From assembly GCA_949825065.1 (NCBI GenBank), contig OX463854.1:12499112-12563111 (forward strand): a stretch of 64,000 bases of DNA. The letters are read 5' to 3'. Below are positions 12,360 to 23,345 of this stretch, piece after piece. Below the pieces are notes generated by a model. The model did no database searches, was not told where the DNA came from, and was given only the letters and a program-made list of their open reading frames with translations. How positions within the stretch are numbered: position 1 is the stretch's first letter; every line of letters begins with the position of its first letter. This stretch comes from Odontocerum albicorne (taxonomy: Eukaryota > Arthropoda > Insecta > Trichoptera > Odontoceridae). A program made the translations under genes and the position numbers.

Positions 12360-12910
12360 TCATATAAAAATATTTCCATTACAGTTAGATGAAGAATATC
12401 ACTGTGAGATGATTTGGACATGTAGAACAAATACATTTGGGGAAACCAGCAAAATAATACACAATGAAAATGTAAGTAGAAGGCGTGGTAGACGTGGAAA
12501 AGACTGAGATGAGCCGAATAAATGTCATAGAAATGCACGCGTTGAGAATATTACATGGAGTGACAATGTATGACAACATATGAAATGAAGTGATAAGGAA
12601 TGAATGGGAACTTAAGACTGATATGTTAAGTAAGATAAAAAATAGCACTTTGAGATGGTTTGGATATGTAGAACAATTGAATGAAGTAAGACTAGCCAAA
12701 AAATATTTATAGTGGAAATGTAAGTGGAATGCGAGGTCGAGAAAGACATTGGAAATTATGGTTGAAAGAAATTATATTTTAAAAGAAGGGAATGTAAAAA
12801 CTCAAAGAAAGTGTCGTTATAAAAGAGGTGAAGGATGTTTGGCTCTTTGACCTGACTGCCTATTCCTACAGGGATATGGCGTGACGGTATGTATGTATAC
12901 TTATATGCGT
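12360..12910 (+). pseudogene. RTE-like LINE C-terminus with partial internal duplication
   Basis: The + strand reads, with stops and shifts, ALRILHGVTMYDN (from about 12537), then EWELKTDMLSKIKNSTLRWF followed by GYVEQLNEVRLAKK (about 12607-12702). This is the classic end of RTE-type reverse transcriptases (MLRWFGHVERM...R..K..Y). An earlier partial copy of the same LRWFGHVEQ block lies at about 12390-12470, upstream of the ALRILHG block, so the order shows a partial tandem duplication. The end signature (TGCCTATTCC, GGGATATGGCGTGACGG, GTATGTATGTAT) closes at about 12900. There is no catalytic domain. Minus-strand frames here are shadows. Confidence 0.75.
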
Positions 12911-13374
12911 TTAAGTTATACTCAATATTTGATTTAAATAATAATGTGGCTCACATACTTTCCCCCTAAGCCACGTTTATATATCTATGGAAGCTTAAAA
13001 ATAAATAGACCCCTTTTTAATTTATTCCTCATCAGGAAAAGAGTTTACAACAAATGAACACTTTGACTAGTGCAAACCAATGCTGACTGTTTTTAATAGA
13101 AGCCCAATGATCCCAAACTAAGGAAATGCAAGCGAAACTTAGACGTCACAAAAGTAAGAGTTTTGCATAAAATACTCGTATGTTGTTAAACCGTGTTTTA
13201 TAAAATAAGTTTACAGAATAAGTCACACAGAAAGCATGAATGATGAAAAATTTACAAAAATAATCTATAATAATCGACTTTGTTAAAACAGTGGCATAGA
13301 AAAAATAATAAAAAAATAGTCGAGTATGCGTCACGAGGTTTATGGATGTGGCCAAAGCAAAATATGTGTTTAGG

Positions 13375-13460
13375 AATTTAATAAAGTGGATATATTTTTT
13401 CTCTGCTTACCGCCATAGGGACATGACGTAATGGTGATGATGATGATGATGGTGAAGGTA
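13375..13460 (+). mobile_element. RTE-like LINE 3' terminus with (GAT)n tail
   Basis: CTCTGCTTACCGCC, then AGGGACATGACGTAATGG, then six GAT/GATG units. This is the same terminal signature as at 12860-12900 but with a different short tandem tail. RTE-clade elements commonly end in short tandem repeats. It lies about 70 bp upstream of the dpr exon acceptor. Confidence 0.55.
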
Positions 13461-13527
13461 AAAAATAATTTTCTTACGAAAAGCAAATGTTAAAATAAAT
13501 AAAAACTTCTTCTCAATTTGTTAACAG

Positions 13528-13694
13528 ATGAAACAAGCAAAGAAGGTGACTGGCAACAGCTGTGGTACAACGGCTTTGAGGAGTACCAGAGGCTGGAGCC
13601 GGCCCTGGACAATAACACAGTGACTAATGTCACTGCTCAGCTTGGTTCAACGGCCTTTCTGCACTGTCCAGTTAGGCATAAAGCTGATAGAGGG
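13528..13694 (+). CDS. dpr: dpr/zig-8-like Ig protein, exon encoding start of Ig domain 1
   Basis: This is one exon of a defective-proboscis-extension-response (dpr; zig-8-like) neuronal cell-surface protein. Dpr proteins pair with DIP Ig proteins in synaptic partner recognition (established for Drosophila). The exon follows a TTAACAG acceptor and ends before GTAAGC. It starts in phase 2 (a split codon ending AT) and ends on a codon boundary. The peptide includes DWQQLWYNGFEEYQRLEP, then DNNTVTNVTAQLGSTAFLHC and PVRHKADRG. The G-STAFLHC part is Ig strand B with its disulfide cysteine, and NNT and NVT are N-glycosylation sequons. It is much richer in G and C than its surroundings. The phase joins cleanly to the exon at 34329. 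The upstream signal-peptide exon was not found. Confidence 0.92.
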
Positions 13695-13953
13695 GTAAGC
13701 GTAAATTATTTATTTATAATATTCATAGTTTGATACATTTTATTTATTTAAAGATCCGATTACTGGAGCCGGACAATATCTTCTTCCGGCCACGCTTTTC
13801 GATATGTCTGAATCACTAGTTTGGAAATGTTGAAAGGTACCATACGAAAAAAAAATAGAAGAACGTTATCTATAAGGGTCAGATATTCGTACATTAGACT
13901 TCAGACTGAAACATCCTATGGGTTTCTCATGGCACACGAGGTTGTTGGATTAA

Positions 13954-14592
13954 CCTTTCCTTCCCTGTGTTGGGTATCTTCTACACGCTGCTTCTAATAA
14001 CCATCAATATCTCTATAAATATAATAAATACAAGGTTAAGATTTTAGGTATTCCTCCATAATATATTTACGCATTGATTTAAAAAATAATATTAATAATA
14101 ATCAGAATTTATCGACTACATCGTAAGTATTTTCTGAATATCGGAAACAAATTCGCATTTAAACGCTGCGAGTGCCTCGTCTTGACGATAGGTGAATAGT
14201 ATGCGGGAAGCGCGACACTATATTCGCATCTCACTCTTGCATACTAGACTGAATTGCGAGAACCTGAATTGTCTCAACGTCGCAAGCAAAGGCGTAAGCG
14301 CCGGGGTATGCGACTGACGTTCCGCGCCACTAGTAGCCTCTATGCTTGCAAATAGGTTAGACGTACGCCCGTTCCGTGAGCGTTTTTTAATGTTTTTAGA
14401 TGGTTTTTTTAATGTTTTCAGCAAATAAATCTCAATTATTATAATTTTTAACTTCAATTATAATTAATTAAGGGGATTATCTATGAATGTTCTTATTTTT
14501 CCGATTTAAAATCGCAAATTTTTTATTGCGTACTCACTACCCAACACCGGAGCACGCGTATTATTTTTATCACCGTAAGGGAAGGGTTAACT
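13954..14592. mobile_element. piggyBac-like non-autonomous element
   Basis: The left end is TTAA followed by CCTTTCCTTCCCTGTG (from 13954). The right end, read inwards, is TTAA followed by CCCTTCCCTTACGGTG (TTAA at 14587-14590). TTAA targets and C-rich ends of this kind are characteristic of piggyBac. A second copy of the left end is at 63838. The inside is non-coding, with a GC-richer core at about 14165-14380, so the element would depend on a transposase from elsewhere. The two ends match at only about 11 of 16 positions, so the superfamily call is moderate. Confidence 0.6.
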
Positions 14593-15260
14593 GCTTAGTG
14601 CCCTTAAAAAAGCTATAATAAAAGTTTTAGATCGCTTCGGAATTGATTTCGAAGGACGTGAAGTGCCAGGCTGTGAGTCAACCTTGATAGAGCCGTTTTG
14701 TGACGACATTGTTTTCCTGTTGGTATTATTTGAGGGCTTAGTGCTACGTGAATAATCTTTTTTAACCAACCAGAAAGATATTAAAAATATCTCATGCGAA
14801 AAACAAACTGGAAATCTTTTGAAAAATACTCGTATATTGGTTCTAACAAAAATTTGACTCTTAATTCCGAATTAAAAGATAATTATAATTTATTACAACC
14901 GTTGAGGACTACAAAGTTATTCGTATTTTGTAACATTTGGAATCTTGAACCAAGTTTAAAGTAATGGTATTGTAGCTAGTAGACTGAGAACAAATCAAAA
15001 GGAAGTTAATTGCGAGTACCATATATCATACATTTAATGAGAGGAATAATAAGGGTGTGTTAACTTTAGTCTTCTTTACGTTATATTCGAAACCTGTGAA
15101 TTTTGTTACGTTTGTTTTGAGTCAACAAAAATACTTCTTAAATAGGAAATTCACTCTGTAAAAATATTTTTCCAAAATATCTAATAAACATGTTTCAACT
15201 AAATGCATCAAAGAATATTTAATAATAACATTTTTATTCCACTAATTACATTAATTCGTG
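14593..15260. other. Intronic stretch, unassigned
   Basis: A 60-codon minus frame at 14587-14769 is serine-, lysine- and proline-rich with no recognised domain and begins beyond the piggyBac-like end. Nothing else is recognised. Confidence 0.4.
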
Positions 15261-15353
15261 TGACGCATTTCTACCTCCTATCTCGAGAATGTGGTGCATT
15301 TCTACCTCCTATCTCGAGAATGTGACGCATTTCTACCTCCTATCCCGAGAATG
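15261..15353 (+). repeat. Minisatellite, 31 bp x 3
   Basis: Three nearly identical units beginning TGACGCATTTCTACCTCCTA, containing CTCGAGAAT. The middle unit has GGT for GAC and the last has CCCGAG for CTCGAG. Confidence 0.95.
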
Positions 15354-15679
15354 ATCCCGGTTTAATATGAGAACAATTCTTAGATCAAAATGGTGTAATT
15401 TTTTAAAGTAAGTATGTGTGGTTTGATGACCTGATATTTTTTTGTTAAAAGTGGTGAATCCTTTGGTATTCTTTGGCTATTTTTTTATTTGTGAAGAGAG
15501 CCTCGAGATTAATGTATTAAGTCCATCCCTTCCTTTTCATTTGATTGATGATATCTCACTTTATATGAAAAGGAGTGTTCGGGTGATTGTCCGGCTTTGT
15601 GGGGTTTGTGGGTATACTCTCACGTATGTGTTCATGGATAGTCATTTGAATGTTTTAATTTGCTTCATTTACTTTTGTC

Positions 15680-15765
15680 TGGTTAGTTGGAAGAGATTGC
15701 CACCTGGCAATAAGCCCGCCAGATTGCATTTGCAATAAAATTGTTAAATAAATAAATAATATTTC
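15680..15765 (+). mobile_element. SINE/LINE 3' tail with (AAAT)n end
   Basis: CTGGTTAGTTGGAAGAGATT, then GCCACCTGGCAATAAGCCCG, then a TAAATAAATAAAT run. The GGAAGAGATT...GGCAATAA..CC block is shared with SINE-A tails in this window and resembles RTE-type tails in other arthropods. The front part is not recognisable. Confidence 0.55.
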
Positions 15766-16725
15766 ATTAATATTTTTTGCTTAAAACAGATTTTGGTAAA
15801 AATAAAATCGGACTCTACCAGTAATTTTACTTGATTGGGCCCAGGATCAATTTTTTTTTGTCAATTCGTCTTCAAACTCTTGAGAAAGTAAAATAAAGTT
15901 TTTTAAATGGGTAATCTACCGATACCTAGTGTTGATATTAAGTGTTGTGGTGTCTATCAGTGGAAAATAGTGACAATATCTTTAATGCTTTGAAGATCCT
16001 TTTTTTTTGGCTTGGGTGGTTTTATTGTATTTGAAAATTAGAACATTACTTCTTCATAAACATATTTGATAAAATTTTCTCTTCGCTGTCGCAGTATGTT
16101 TTGTTTCATTTTTGACTTGATGACATAAGGCAAATTAGATAATGGATATTCTAACGAGCATATGGAGTTTCACAAAGTTTAAGCCGAAACTTTTATATGT
16201 CTAATTTAAAGTGTAAAAAAAAAACAGAAATTCTGAAAAAAAATTTCCTGTCTTTTATTAACATGTTTTGAATTACCAATCAAATTTGATGTCAAATAAC
16301 GGAAACGAAATCGAGATTGAGTTCTAATATAAATCAAAAGAATCGGCATAAATTTGGGGAGCTTTTTCTGTCAGCAAATGCTTAAATCTAGAAATTTTTG
16401 TCAAAGGATCTTAATTTAGTCCTTAAATTCAGAATATTAAAGCTCAATTGGTTTTAAAATGACAGCTTATCATAAAGACATTTTTTCGTCGTGGCTCAGG
16501 CGTGTTAAGATTGTGATTTGAAAGAATGAAGTATTAAAGTTTTATTATGATTACGCCACATTACTTTTTTAAGATGAATTTATGTTTTAATAAAAGACGA
16601 TTAACCAGTGTCATGCATGATTTTAGAGTTTTTTAATCGTGTCTGAACTTTTATAAAGCACTGTTTAAGGAAAAACAAATAAAATATGTATGTACGTACA
16701 TATATATTCTCAAAACAAGAAAAAT
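15766..16725. other. Intronic AT-rich stretch
   Basis: Inside the first dpr intron. No gene, RNA or repeat family recognised. Confidence 0.5.
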
Positions 16726-16729
16726 ACTT

Positions 16730-17105
16730 ATACTCCTATAAACACGTTAAATATCAACTAATCAAATAAAATATTGCATCAAACACAACAATAACAACTT
16801 AAGACATCAACTGATAGCTAAATGTCAAAAGTGTAAATTCTTCACTTGCGACTATTATATATTCAACACTAAATCAAGAGTGGATTAAAAAAACAATGTC
16901 AAATTTAAAAACTACTAACTTCGCCTATTAACATGTTAAGTTGCAAATTCCCAAATAAAATCTCGCATTAAACACTAAAATACTAACTGAACACATTAAC
17001 TAACAGCTGAATGTTATAAGTATAACAGTTTCTCTCTCGACTATTATCTATTATATACACAACTATACATCAGGAGTGGGAAAATCTAATATCATTTTTA
17101 TAAAT
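16730..17105 (+). repeat. Two diverged tandem copies, ~185 bp
   Basis: ACACGTTAAATATCAACTAA with AAATAAAATATTGCATCAAA, then CAACTGATAGCTAAATGTCA, recurs about 185 bp later as ACATGTTAAGTTGCAAATTC with AAATAAAATCTCGCATTAAA and TAACAGCTGAATGTTATAAG. The copies are strongly diverged. Confidence 0.65.
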
Positions 17106-17224
17106 AGTGCCTCATAATAGTTGTACAATTTCAAACAATGTAACATCTATTATTTCAATCATAACTTTCTAAATTGCTATTGACAATTAAATGCTATTTG
17201 CGTGACATCTGATTATCCAGCGTT

Positions 17225-17450
17225 TTAATTTTTTTACCACTTCGGAAAAAAGGTATACCGAGGGAAATGTGGTTTTACCAAATGAACCAGATTTTGAAAG
17301 AATGTTAAGTGAAAAGTATGAAAAATAGAAGATAATGATGATATGTATGAAGGTGGAGGAGGTAAAAAGTTGTATGCTTGCGTAGGAAAGTTTGGAGCTC
17401 TGTTTTCTCTGCCTACCCCGCAAGGAACATGGTGATTATACGTACTTCGG
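17225..17450 (+). mobile_element. RTE-like LINE 3' end
   Basis: The end signature TCTCTGCCTACCCCGCAAGG with ACATGGTGATTATACGTA closes at about 17443. Upstream, ATGTGGTTTTACCAAATGAA and GGAATGTTAAGTGAAA-like blocks match the family. Minus-strand frames of 78 and 91 codons here are shadows. Confidence 0.55.
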
Positions 17451-17814
17451 ACAAATTTCAGTGCGTTTCGGAGAGATCTGGGCGTTTCATATTGTAATAA
17501 AAAAATCAAAACCTACAAGCTACTGTCTTCTCGTATGATAGGTGTCTTATTGTATTTATGTTCTGTGTTTTGATCTAGCCTTCGAAACTACAAATACCAA
17601 TGAGTTGGGTCATAATTATTTTTCCAAGAAAGAATTTTATGTGGTTGATACACCCGAATTAATTTATAAAATATTATAAAGATGATAATAATATTTTGAA
17701 AAAAATATTACCTATTTTCTTCGTATAATTTTTGAGACTTCCGAAGAAATAATTAACGGTCTATGTTAAGGATTTATTTCCAATTTGGATCTTTTCATAC
17801 ACATACAAACCATT

Positions 17815-18125
17815 TTCATACACATACATACATTTTTCTATCGGCGTAGGTAGAGAGGATAGAGCGCCATACTTTCCACACAAGACACATCCGATGTCTC
17901 TTCCATAGCCATACACCTTCTAAGACAACCTCTAAGATTTATCTGACTTTTGCATTTCCTTCATTCAGAATATCATTCACTTGATCCAACCATACTTGGT
18001 CTTCCTCTCACACGACTAACATACACATCTACACTGTATATATGTTTTGTTGGTCTTTCTACATTCATTCGTTTTACATTCCCAAACCATCTTAACGTAC
18101 TCTTCTTCATTCTTAATGTCTTTCT
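17815..18125 (-). mobile_element. RTE-like LINE 3' end, minus strand
   Basis: On the minus strand the segment starts with the LRWFGNVKRMN-like coding block (about 18117-18065), continues through the purine-rich tail, and ends with the CTCTCTACCTACGCCG-type signature at about 17840. A short (CATA)n-like tail lies at 17800-17835. It faces the + copy at 17225-17450. Confidence 0.7.
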
Positions 18126-18440
18126 TTCCTTTTATTTATTCAATAAAAGACACTTAAAATGTAAGAAAAAAATTATTATGCAATAGACATCATCATTAAA
18201 ATTGCCATAATTCATTATTATAATATATTAAAATATTAAGTATGTCGTTTTTTTTTACATTAAAAGTTTAAAATAAGATTTTAATTTTAGATATTTTCAC
18301 GTAGTCTCATTTTTGTTGCATAACTTCTTTAAAAAAATGAGCAATATAAAACGAAAGCACGATAATTATTGAAATAAAAAAAAATGTTGTTTAATTGTTT
18401 TGAAAAATATTAATAAAAAAATATTTATACCCTTAAAAAA

Positions 18441-18792
18441 TCTAGATATACCATTCAACGATTATTGAAACCACAACTAAAAAATCAACATATACCATTC
18501 AACGATTATTGAAACCACAACTAAAAAATCTAGATACACCATTCAACGACTATTGAAACCACAACTAAAAAATCTAGATATACCATTCAACGATTATTGA
18601 AACCACAACTAAAAAATCTAGATATACCATTGAAAGATCATTGAAACCACAACTAAAAAATCTAGATATACCATTCAACGATTATTGAAACCACAACTAA
18701 AAAATCTAGATACACCATTCAACGATTATTGAAACCACAACTAAAAAATCTAGATATACCATTCAACGATTATTGAAACCACAACTAAAAAA
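18441..18792 (+). repeat. Minisatellite, 44 bp x 8
   Basis: Eight units of exactly 44 bp beginning TCTAGATATACCATTCAACG and containing ATTATTGAAACCACAACTAA. The second unit replaces CTAGA with CAACA; the others differ by 1-4 bases. There are no unique spacers, so this is not a CRISPR-like array. Confidence 0.97.
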
Positions 18793-19124
18793 TAAAGTTA
18801 CAATTTTCAAAATGAAGTCTTCCTGAGTTGAGTATTGATTGCATAACAATTTTGTTGTATAAAGAAAAAAAGGCGGACTTATTATAAGACTGTTCGGTAA
18901 ACTCTTTTAACCAATTTGAAAAATGTTGAATCAGCCTTAAATTAGAACCAAAATCTGGATTGCAACAACAATCAAACTCGAAAAAAATGGTTTTAAATTA
19001 TAAAAGATTTTATTCTAATGATTATGAAAATCTGAAGTTTAATATAATTTAAATTTGGTATTCTAGAAAGTTCGTCAATATTTAGCGGAAAATTGTGTGT
19101 AGTATGTGTGTATGATATATTTGT

Positions 19125-19300
19125 ATACATTATCGCTCTTTCTTCACAAAGTCCTTTACTGTTCATGTCGTCAGACTCTGGAACCAGTTATCGGTTACCG
19201 TAAGACTTTCACCCTTGTTTGCTTACATTAAACAACGACTTAAAAAGATTACATCACTATTTAATAACGATATGTGTTTCTCCGTAAATATTTTTTATTG
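19125..19300 (+). pseudogene. LINE reverse transcriptase C-terminal tail
   Basis: One + frame reads SFFTKSFTVHVVRLWNQLSV followed by SPLFAYIKQRLKKITSLF. The pattern (A/V)RLWN.LP....R......F...LK is the usual tail of many LINE reverse transcriptases. No catalytic region is present and the frame is closed upstream. Confidence 0.65.
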
Positions 19301-20189
19301 TCATTTCCCACTTACCTTCCTTCTTAGTATACGATGGCATTTATAAATATTTTGTTGAACTGTACTTTTCATTAGTTATTGATTGATTTAACTATGTTGA
19401 CTTTTGGACGTTGTAACTTTTCAATCAGCAATTGACACTTACATGTGTAACTTTTCTCTGGTTGCTTTGAAGTAATCACTGTATGACAATGAACTCGGCG
19501 TTATCTGTTTATTCTAAAATTATAGTAATTTAAATTAAAACATTATATTTAAAGTATCGAAATAAATCTATAAATAACTTTACGCGACTGTTGAAATAGT
19601 TTATAGTAAAAAAATGTACTCCGATTCTGAATTTTTTTTTCATTTCACAAATCCAAGCATTTTAGGAAGTTGTTAAAATTCTTAATTCATAAAAATCCTT
19701 TGATAATTCGTACTCTACCTATTTCAAAAAAGGAAATCTAATAAAGAAGACATATTTCAATGAAAACCACTTACGTTAAGTGCTTTCAGTCAACCATCGA
19801 AAAATTATGATCCATCAGATTGTTAAAATCAATTTCTTATCGTCTTTATTATTCGATTGAAAAATAAACAACTCCCAATCTCAAATTCAACGTATCGAAA
19901 AATTATTAAGCGAAATATACATTTTCTCGACAAAGGTAATTTATTTTGGTGAGAGAGTTCTAGAATTAAAATTATATCGTTATTTAACACATTTGAAGGG
20001 GTATCATAAATTTTTATTTTATTATCGTAACAGTCATATTATTGAATTCTGATATTAAACGAATGGTTGATCTTGATTTTTTTGTCAACATTCTTTTTCT
20101 TGAGTAATATATCAAAACTTATTTTGGGGATTGATAAGTGCCATTTTTACTTACACCAATAAGCGAATGATCCTTTGAAAATAAAATTC

Positions 20190-20720
20190 TAATTGAAATG
20201 TGTTTTTATACAAATGTTTAATAAAGTAAATAAAAAACTTTTTTTATTTTGTATCACTGTTTTTTTTAGTTCCCAACTGGTTTCAAACACCTCCGTCTTT
20301 CTCGTCAGGTGAAGTTGAACTAAATTATGTTTAAAATATTTTTTGTCTAATGGTAACATGTACATAAGAGGGGGAGGGGAAAAGTGGCTAATAAGGGGAG
20401 GGGAGTAGGTAGGCGTCAAAAGGATGAATTTTGAACGGGAAACATGTTAAGCAGAGGACTATTTTTTAAATTATCGTGATTGTTTGTAATGTTGAGACTT
20501 ATTTTAACTTTTTTTAAATTAAGTCTCAACATTATAAACAATCAAATTAATTTGAAATATATTATTGTACAATTAGAAAAAATGTATTTTAGACATAATT
20601 TTGTTCAACTTCACCTGACGAGGAAGCAGAAAGTCTTTGAAACTGATAGTAAATTCAAATAAAGCAGTGGTGAATACAAAATAAAAAAAAAAGTGTTTTA
20701 TTTATTTTTGATAAAATAAA
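20190..20720. mobile_element. Fold-back element, Penelope-like family 2
   Basis: An inverted-repeat element. The left arm reads on the minus strand TTCACCTGACGAGAAAGACG then TTTGAAACCAG; the right arm at 20605-20660 reads TTCACCTGACGAGGAAGCAG then TTTGAAACTG. Both arms continue outwards into CAGTG.T-A-CAAAATAAAAA. CTGACGA is at 20302-20308 (minus) and 20615-20621 (plus), each 17 nt from GAAA. The middle contains a second inverted repeat (20481-20545) around GTTGAGACTTA. The layout mirrors family 1 at 7061, 39731 and 45122 with unrelated flanking sequence. Confidence 0.6.
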
Positions 20721-21089
20721 TAAACATGACACCACAAAGTGAAACAAACGTTGTTTCTTAGATTCAAGAAAAACACTATTGTATAGCATGGGATTGTGGT
20801 GATTTTTCAAACTAATTATTTCTGATTTTTTTAATATTATACTTTATTTAATACTTATGATTTTTTATACTTTGTATATATTTCTTGTATTTTTGTTAAT
20901 CATTTATTTTATGTGAACTTTCGTGTTTATTATTTGTCTTATGTAAACTTTTTTGTTATATGTAAACAAGCTGCCTTAGGCGGGCATACGCCTAGTTAGG
21001 CAGGAGACTGATTTGCATATCTAATTGTAAAAAAACGAAAAATATAAATTAAAAAAAATTAGGTCCACATAAGACTGCTTCGATCTGTT

Positions 21090-23345
21090 CGAGATATACT
21101 CGTAGGTGCAGTGTTCAGCTTTGGGAAGCACTTGAAGACAACCATTTTTATGATACTTATTAAAATTTACGATTTTATTTGAAAGATACACACATTTATC
21201 ACATTCCATATATGGTATAGCCAAATGTATTACTATTACAAATCGGAAAGAGACACACATTTATCACATTCCATATATGGTAAAGCCAAATGTATTACTA
21301 TTACAAATCGGAAAGAGACACACATTTATCACATTCCATATATGGTATAGCCAAATGTATTACTATTACAAATCGGAAAGAGACACACATTTATCACATT
21401 CCATATATGGTATAGCCAAATGTATTACTATTACAAATCGGAAAGAGACACACATTTATCACATTCCATATATGGTATAGCCAAATATATTACTATTACA
21501 AATCGGAAAGAGACACACATTTATCACATTCCATATATGGTATAGCCAAATGTATTACTATTACAAATTGAAAAGAGACACACATTTATCACATTCCATA
21601 TATGGTATAGCCAAATGTATTACTATTACAAATCGGAAAGAGACACACATTTATCACATTCCATATATGGTATAGCCAAATGTATTACTATTACAAATCG
21701 GAAAGAGACACACATTTATCACATTCCATATATGGTATAGCCAAATGTATTACTATTACAAATTGGAAAGAGACACACATTTATCACATTCCATATATGG
21801 TATAGCCAAATGTATTACTATTACAAATCGGAAAGAGACACACATTTATCACATTCCATATATGGTATAGCTAAATATATTACTATTACAAATCGGAAAG
21901 AGACACACATTTATCACATTCCATATATGGTATAGCCAAATGTATTACTATTACAAATCGGAAAGAGATACACATTTATCACATTCCATATATGGTATAG
22001 CCAAATGTATTACTATTACAAATCGGAAAGAGACACACATTTATCACATTCCATATATGGTATAGCCAAATGTATTACTATTACAAATCGGAAAGAGATA
22101 CACATTTATCACATTCCATATATGGTATAGCCAAATGTATTACTATTACAAATCGGAAAGAGACACACATTTATCAGATTCCATATATGGTATAGCCAAA
22201 TGTATTACTATTACAAATTGGAAAGAGACACACATTTATCACATTCCATATATGGTATAGCCAAATGTATTACTATTACAAATCGGAAAGAGACACACAT
22301 TTATCACATTCCATATATGGTATAGCTAAATATATTACTATTACAAATCGGAAAGAGACACACATTTATCACATTCCATATATGGTATAGTCAAATGTAT
22401 TACTATTACAAATCGGAAAGAGATACACATTTATCACATTCCATATATGGTATAGCCAAATGTATTACTATTACAAATCGGAAAGAGACACACATATATC
22501 ACATTCCATATATGGTATAGCCAAATGTATTACTATTACAAATCGGAAAGAGATACACATTTATCACATTCCATATATGGTATAGCCAAATGTATTACTA
22601 TTACAAATCGGAAAGAGACACACATTTATCACATTCCATATATGGTATAGCTAAATATATTACTATTACAAATCGGAAAGAGACACACATTTATCACATT
22701 CCATATATGGTATAGCCAAATGTATTACTATTACAAATCGGAAAGAGATACACATTTATCACATTCCATATATGGTATAGCCAAATGTATTACTATTACA
22801 AATCGGAAAGAGACACACATTTATCACATTCCATATATGGTATAGCCAAATGTATTACTATTACAAATCGGAAAGAGATACACATTTATCACATTCCATA
22901 TATGGTATAGCCAAATGTATTACTATTACAAATCGGAAAGAGACACACATTTATCACATTCCATATATGGTATAGCCAAATGTATTACTATTACAAATCG
23001 GAAAGAGACACACATTTATCACATTCCATATATGGTATAGCCAAATGTATTACTATTACAAATCGGAAAGAGACACACATTTATCACATTCCATATATGG
23101 TATAGCCAAATGTATTACTATTACAAATCGGAAAGAGATACACATTTATCACATTCCATATATGGTATAGCCAAATGTATTACTATTACAAATCGGAAAG
23201 AGACACACATTTATCACATTCCATATATGGTATAGCCAAATGTATTACTATTACAAATCGGAAAGAGACACACATTTATCAGATTCCATATACGGTATAG
23301 CCAAATGTATTACTATTACAAATCGGAAGTTCCATGGTAAGTTTT
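21090..23345 (+). repeat. 65-bp satellite array, ~33 units, inside a dispersed repeat
   Basis: From about 21184 to 23330 a 65-bp unit repeats about 33 times with very high identity. Each unit has GAGACACACATTTATCACAT, then TCCATATATGG, then TATAGCCAAATGTATTACTA. The array is embedded in a dispersed repeat whose left flank (AGCTTTGGGAAGCACTTGAA) and right flank (TTCCATGGTAA) match the single-unit copy at 6705-6900. Variant units are ordered, not random: CTAAATAT occurs in units 11, 18 and 23, and GAGATACAC in units 13, 15, 20, 22, 25, 27 and 31. The unit length is not a multiple of three; the frames in it are incidental. Confidence 0.97.

Noticed and set aside
12332..12699. Two overlapping minus frames as genes
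   Set aside because: They are shadows of the RTE-like C-terminus on the + strand.
21277..21480. Protein-coding repeat in the 65-bp satellite
   Set aside because: The unit is not a multiple of three, the frame rotates, and it closes after three units.
18441..23330. CRISPR-like array
   Set aside because: The 44-bp and 65-bp arrays have contiguous units with no unique spacers, and the window is clearly eukaryotic.
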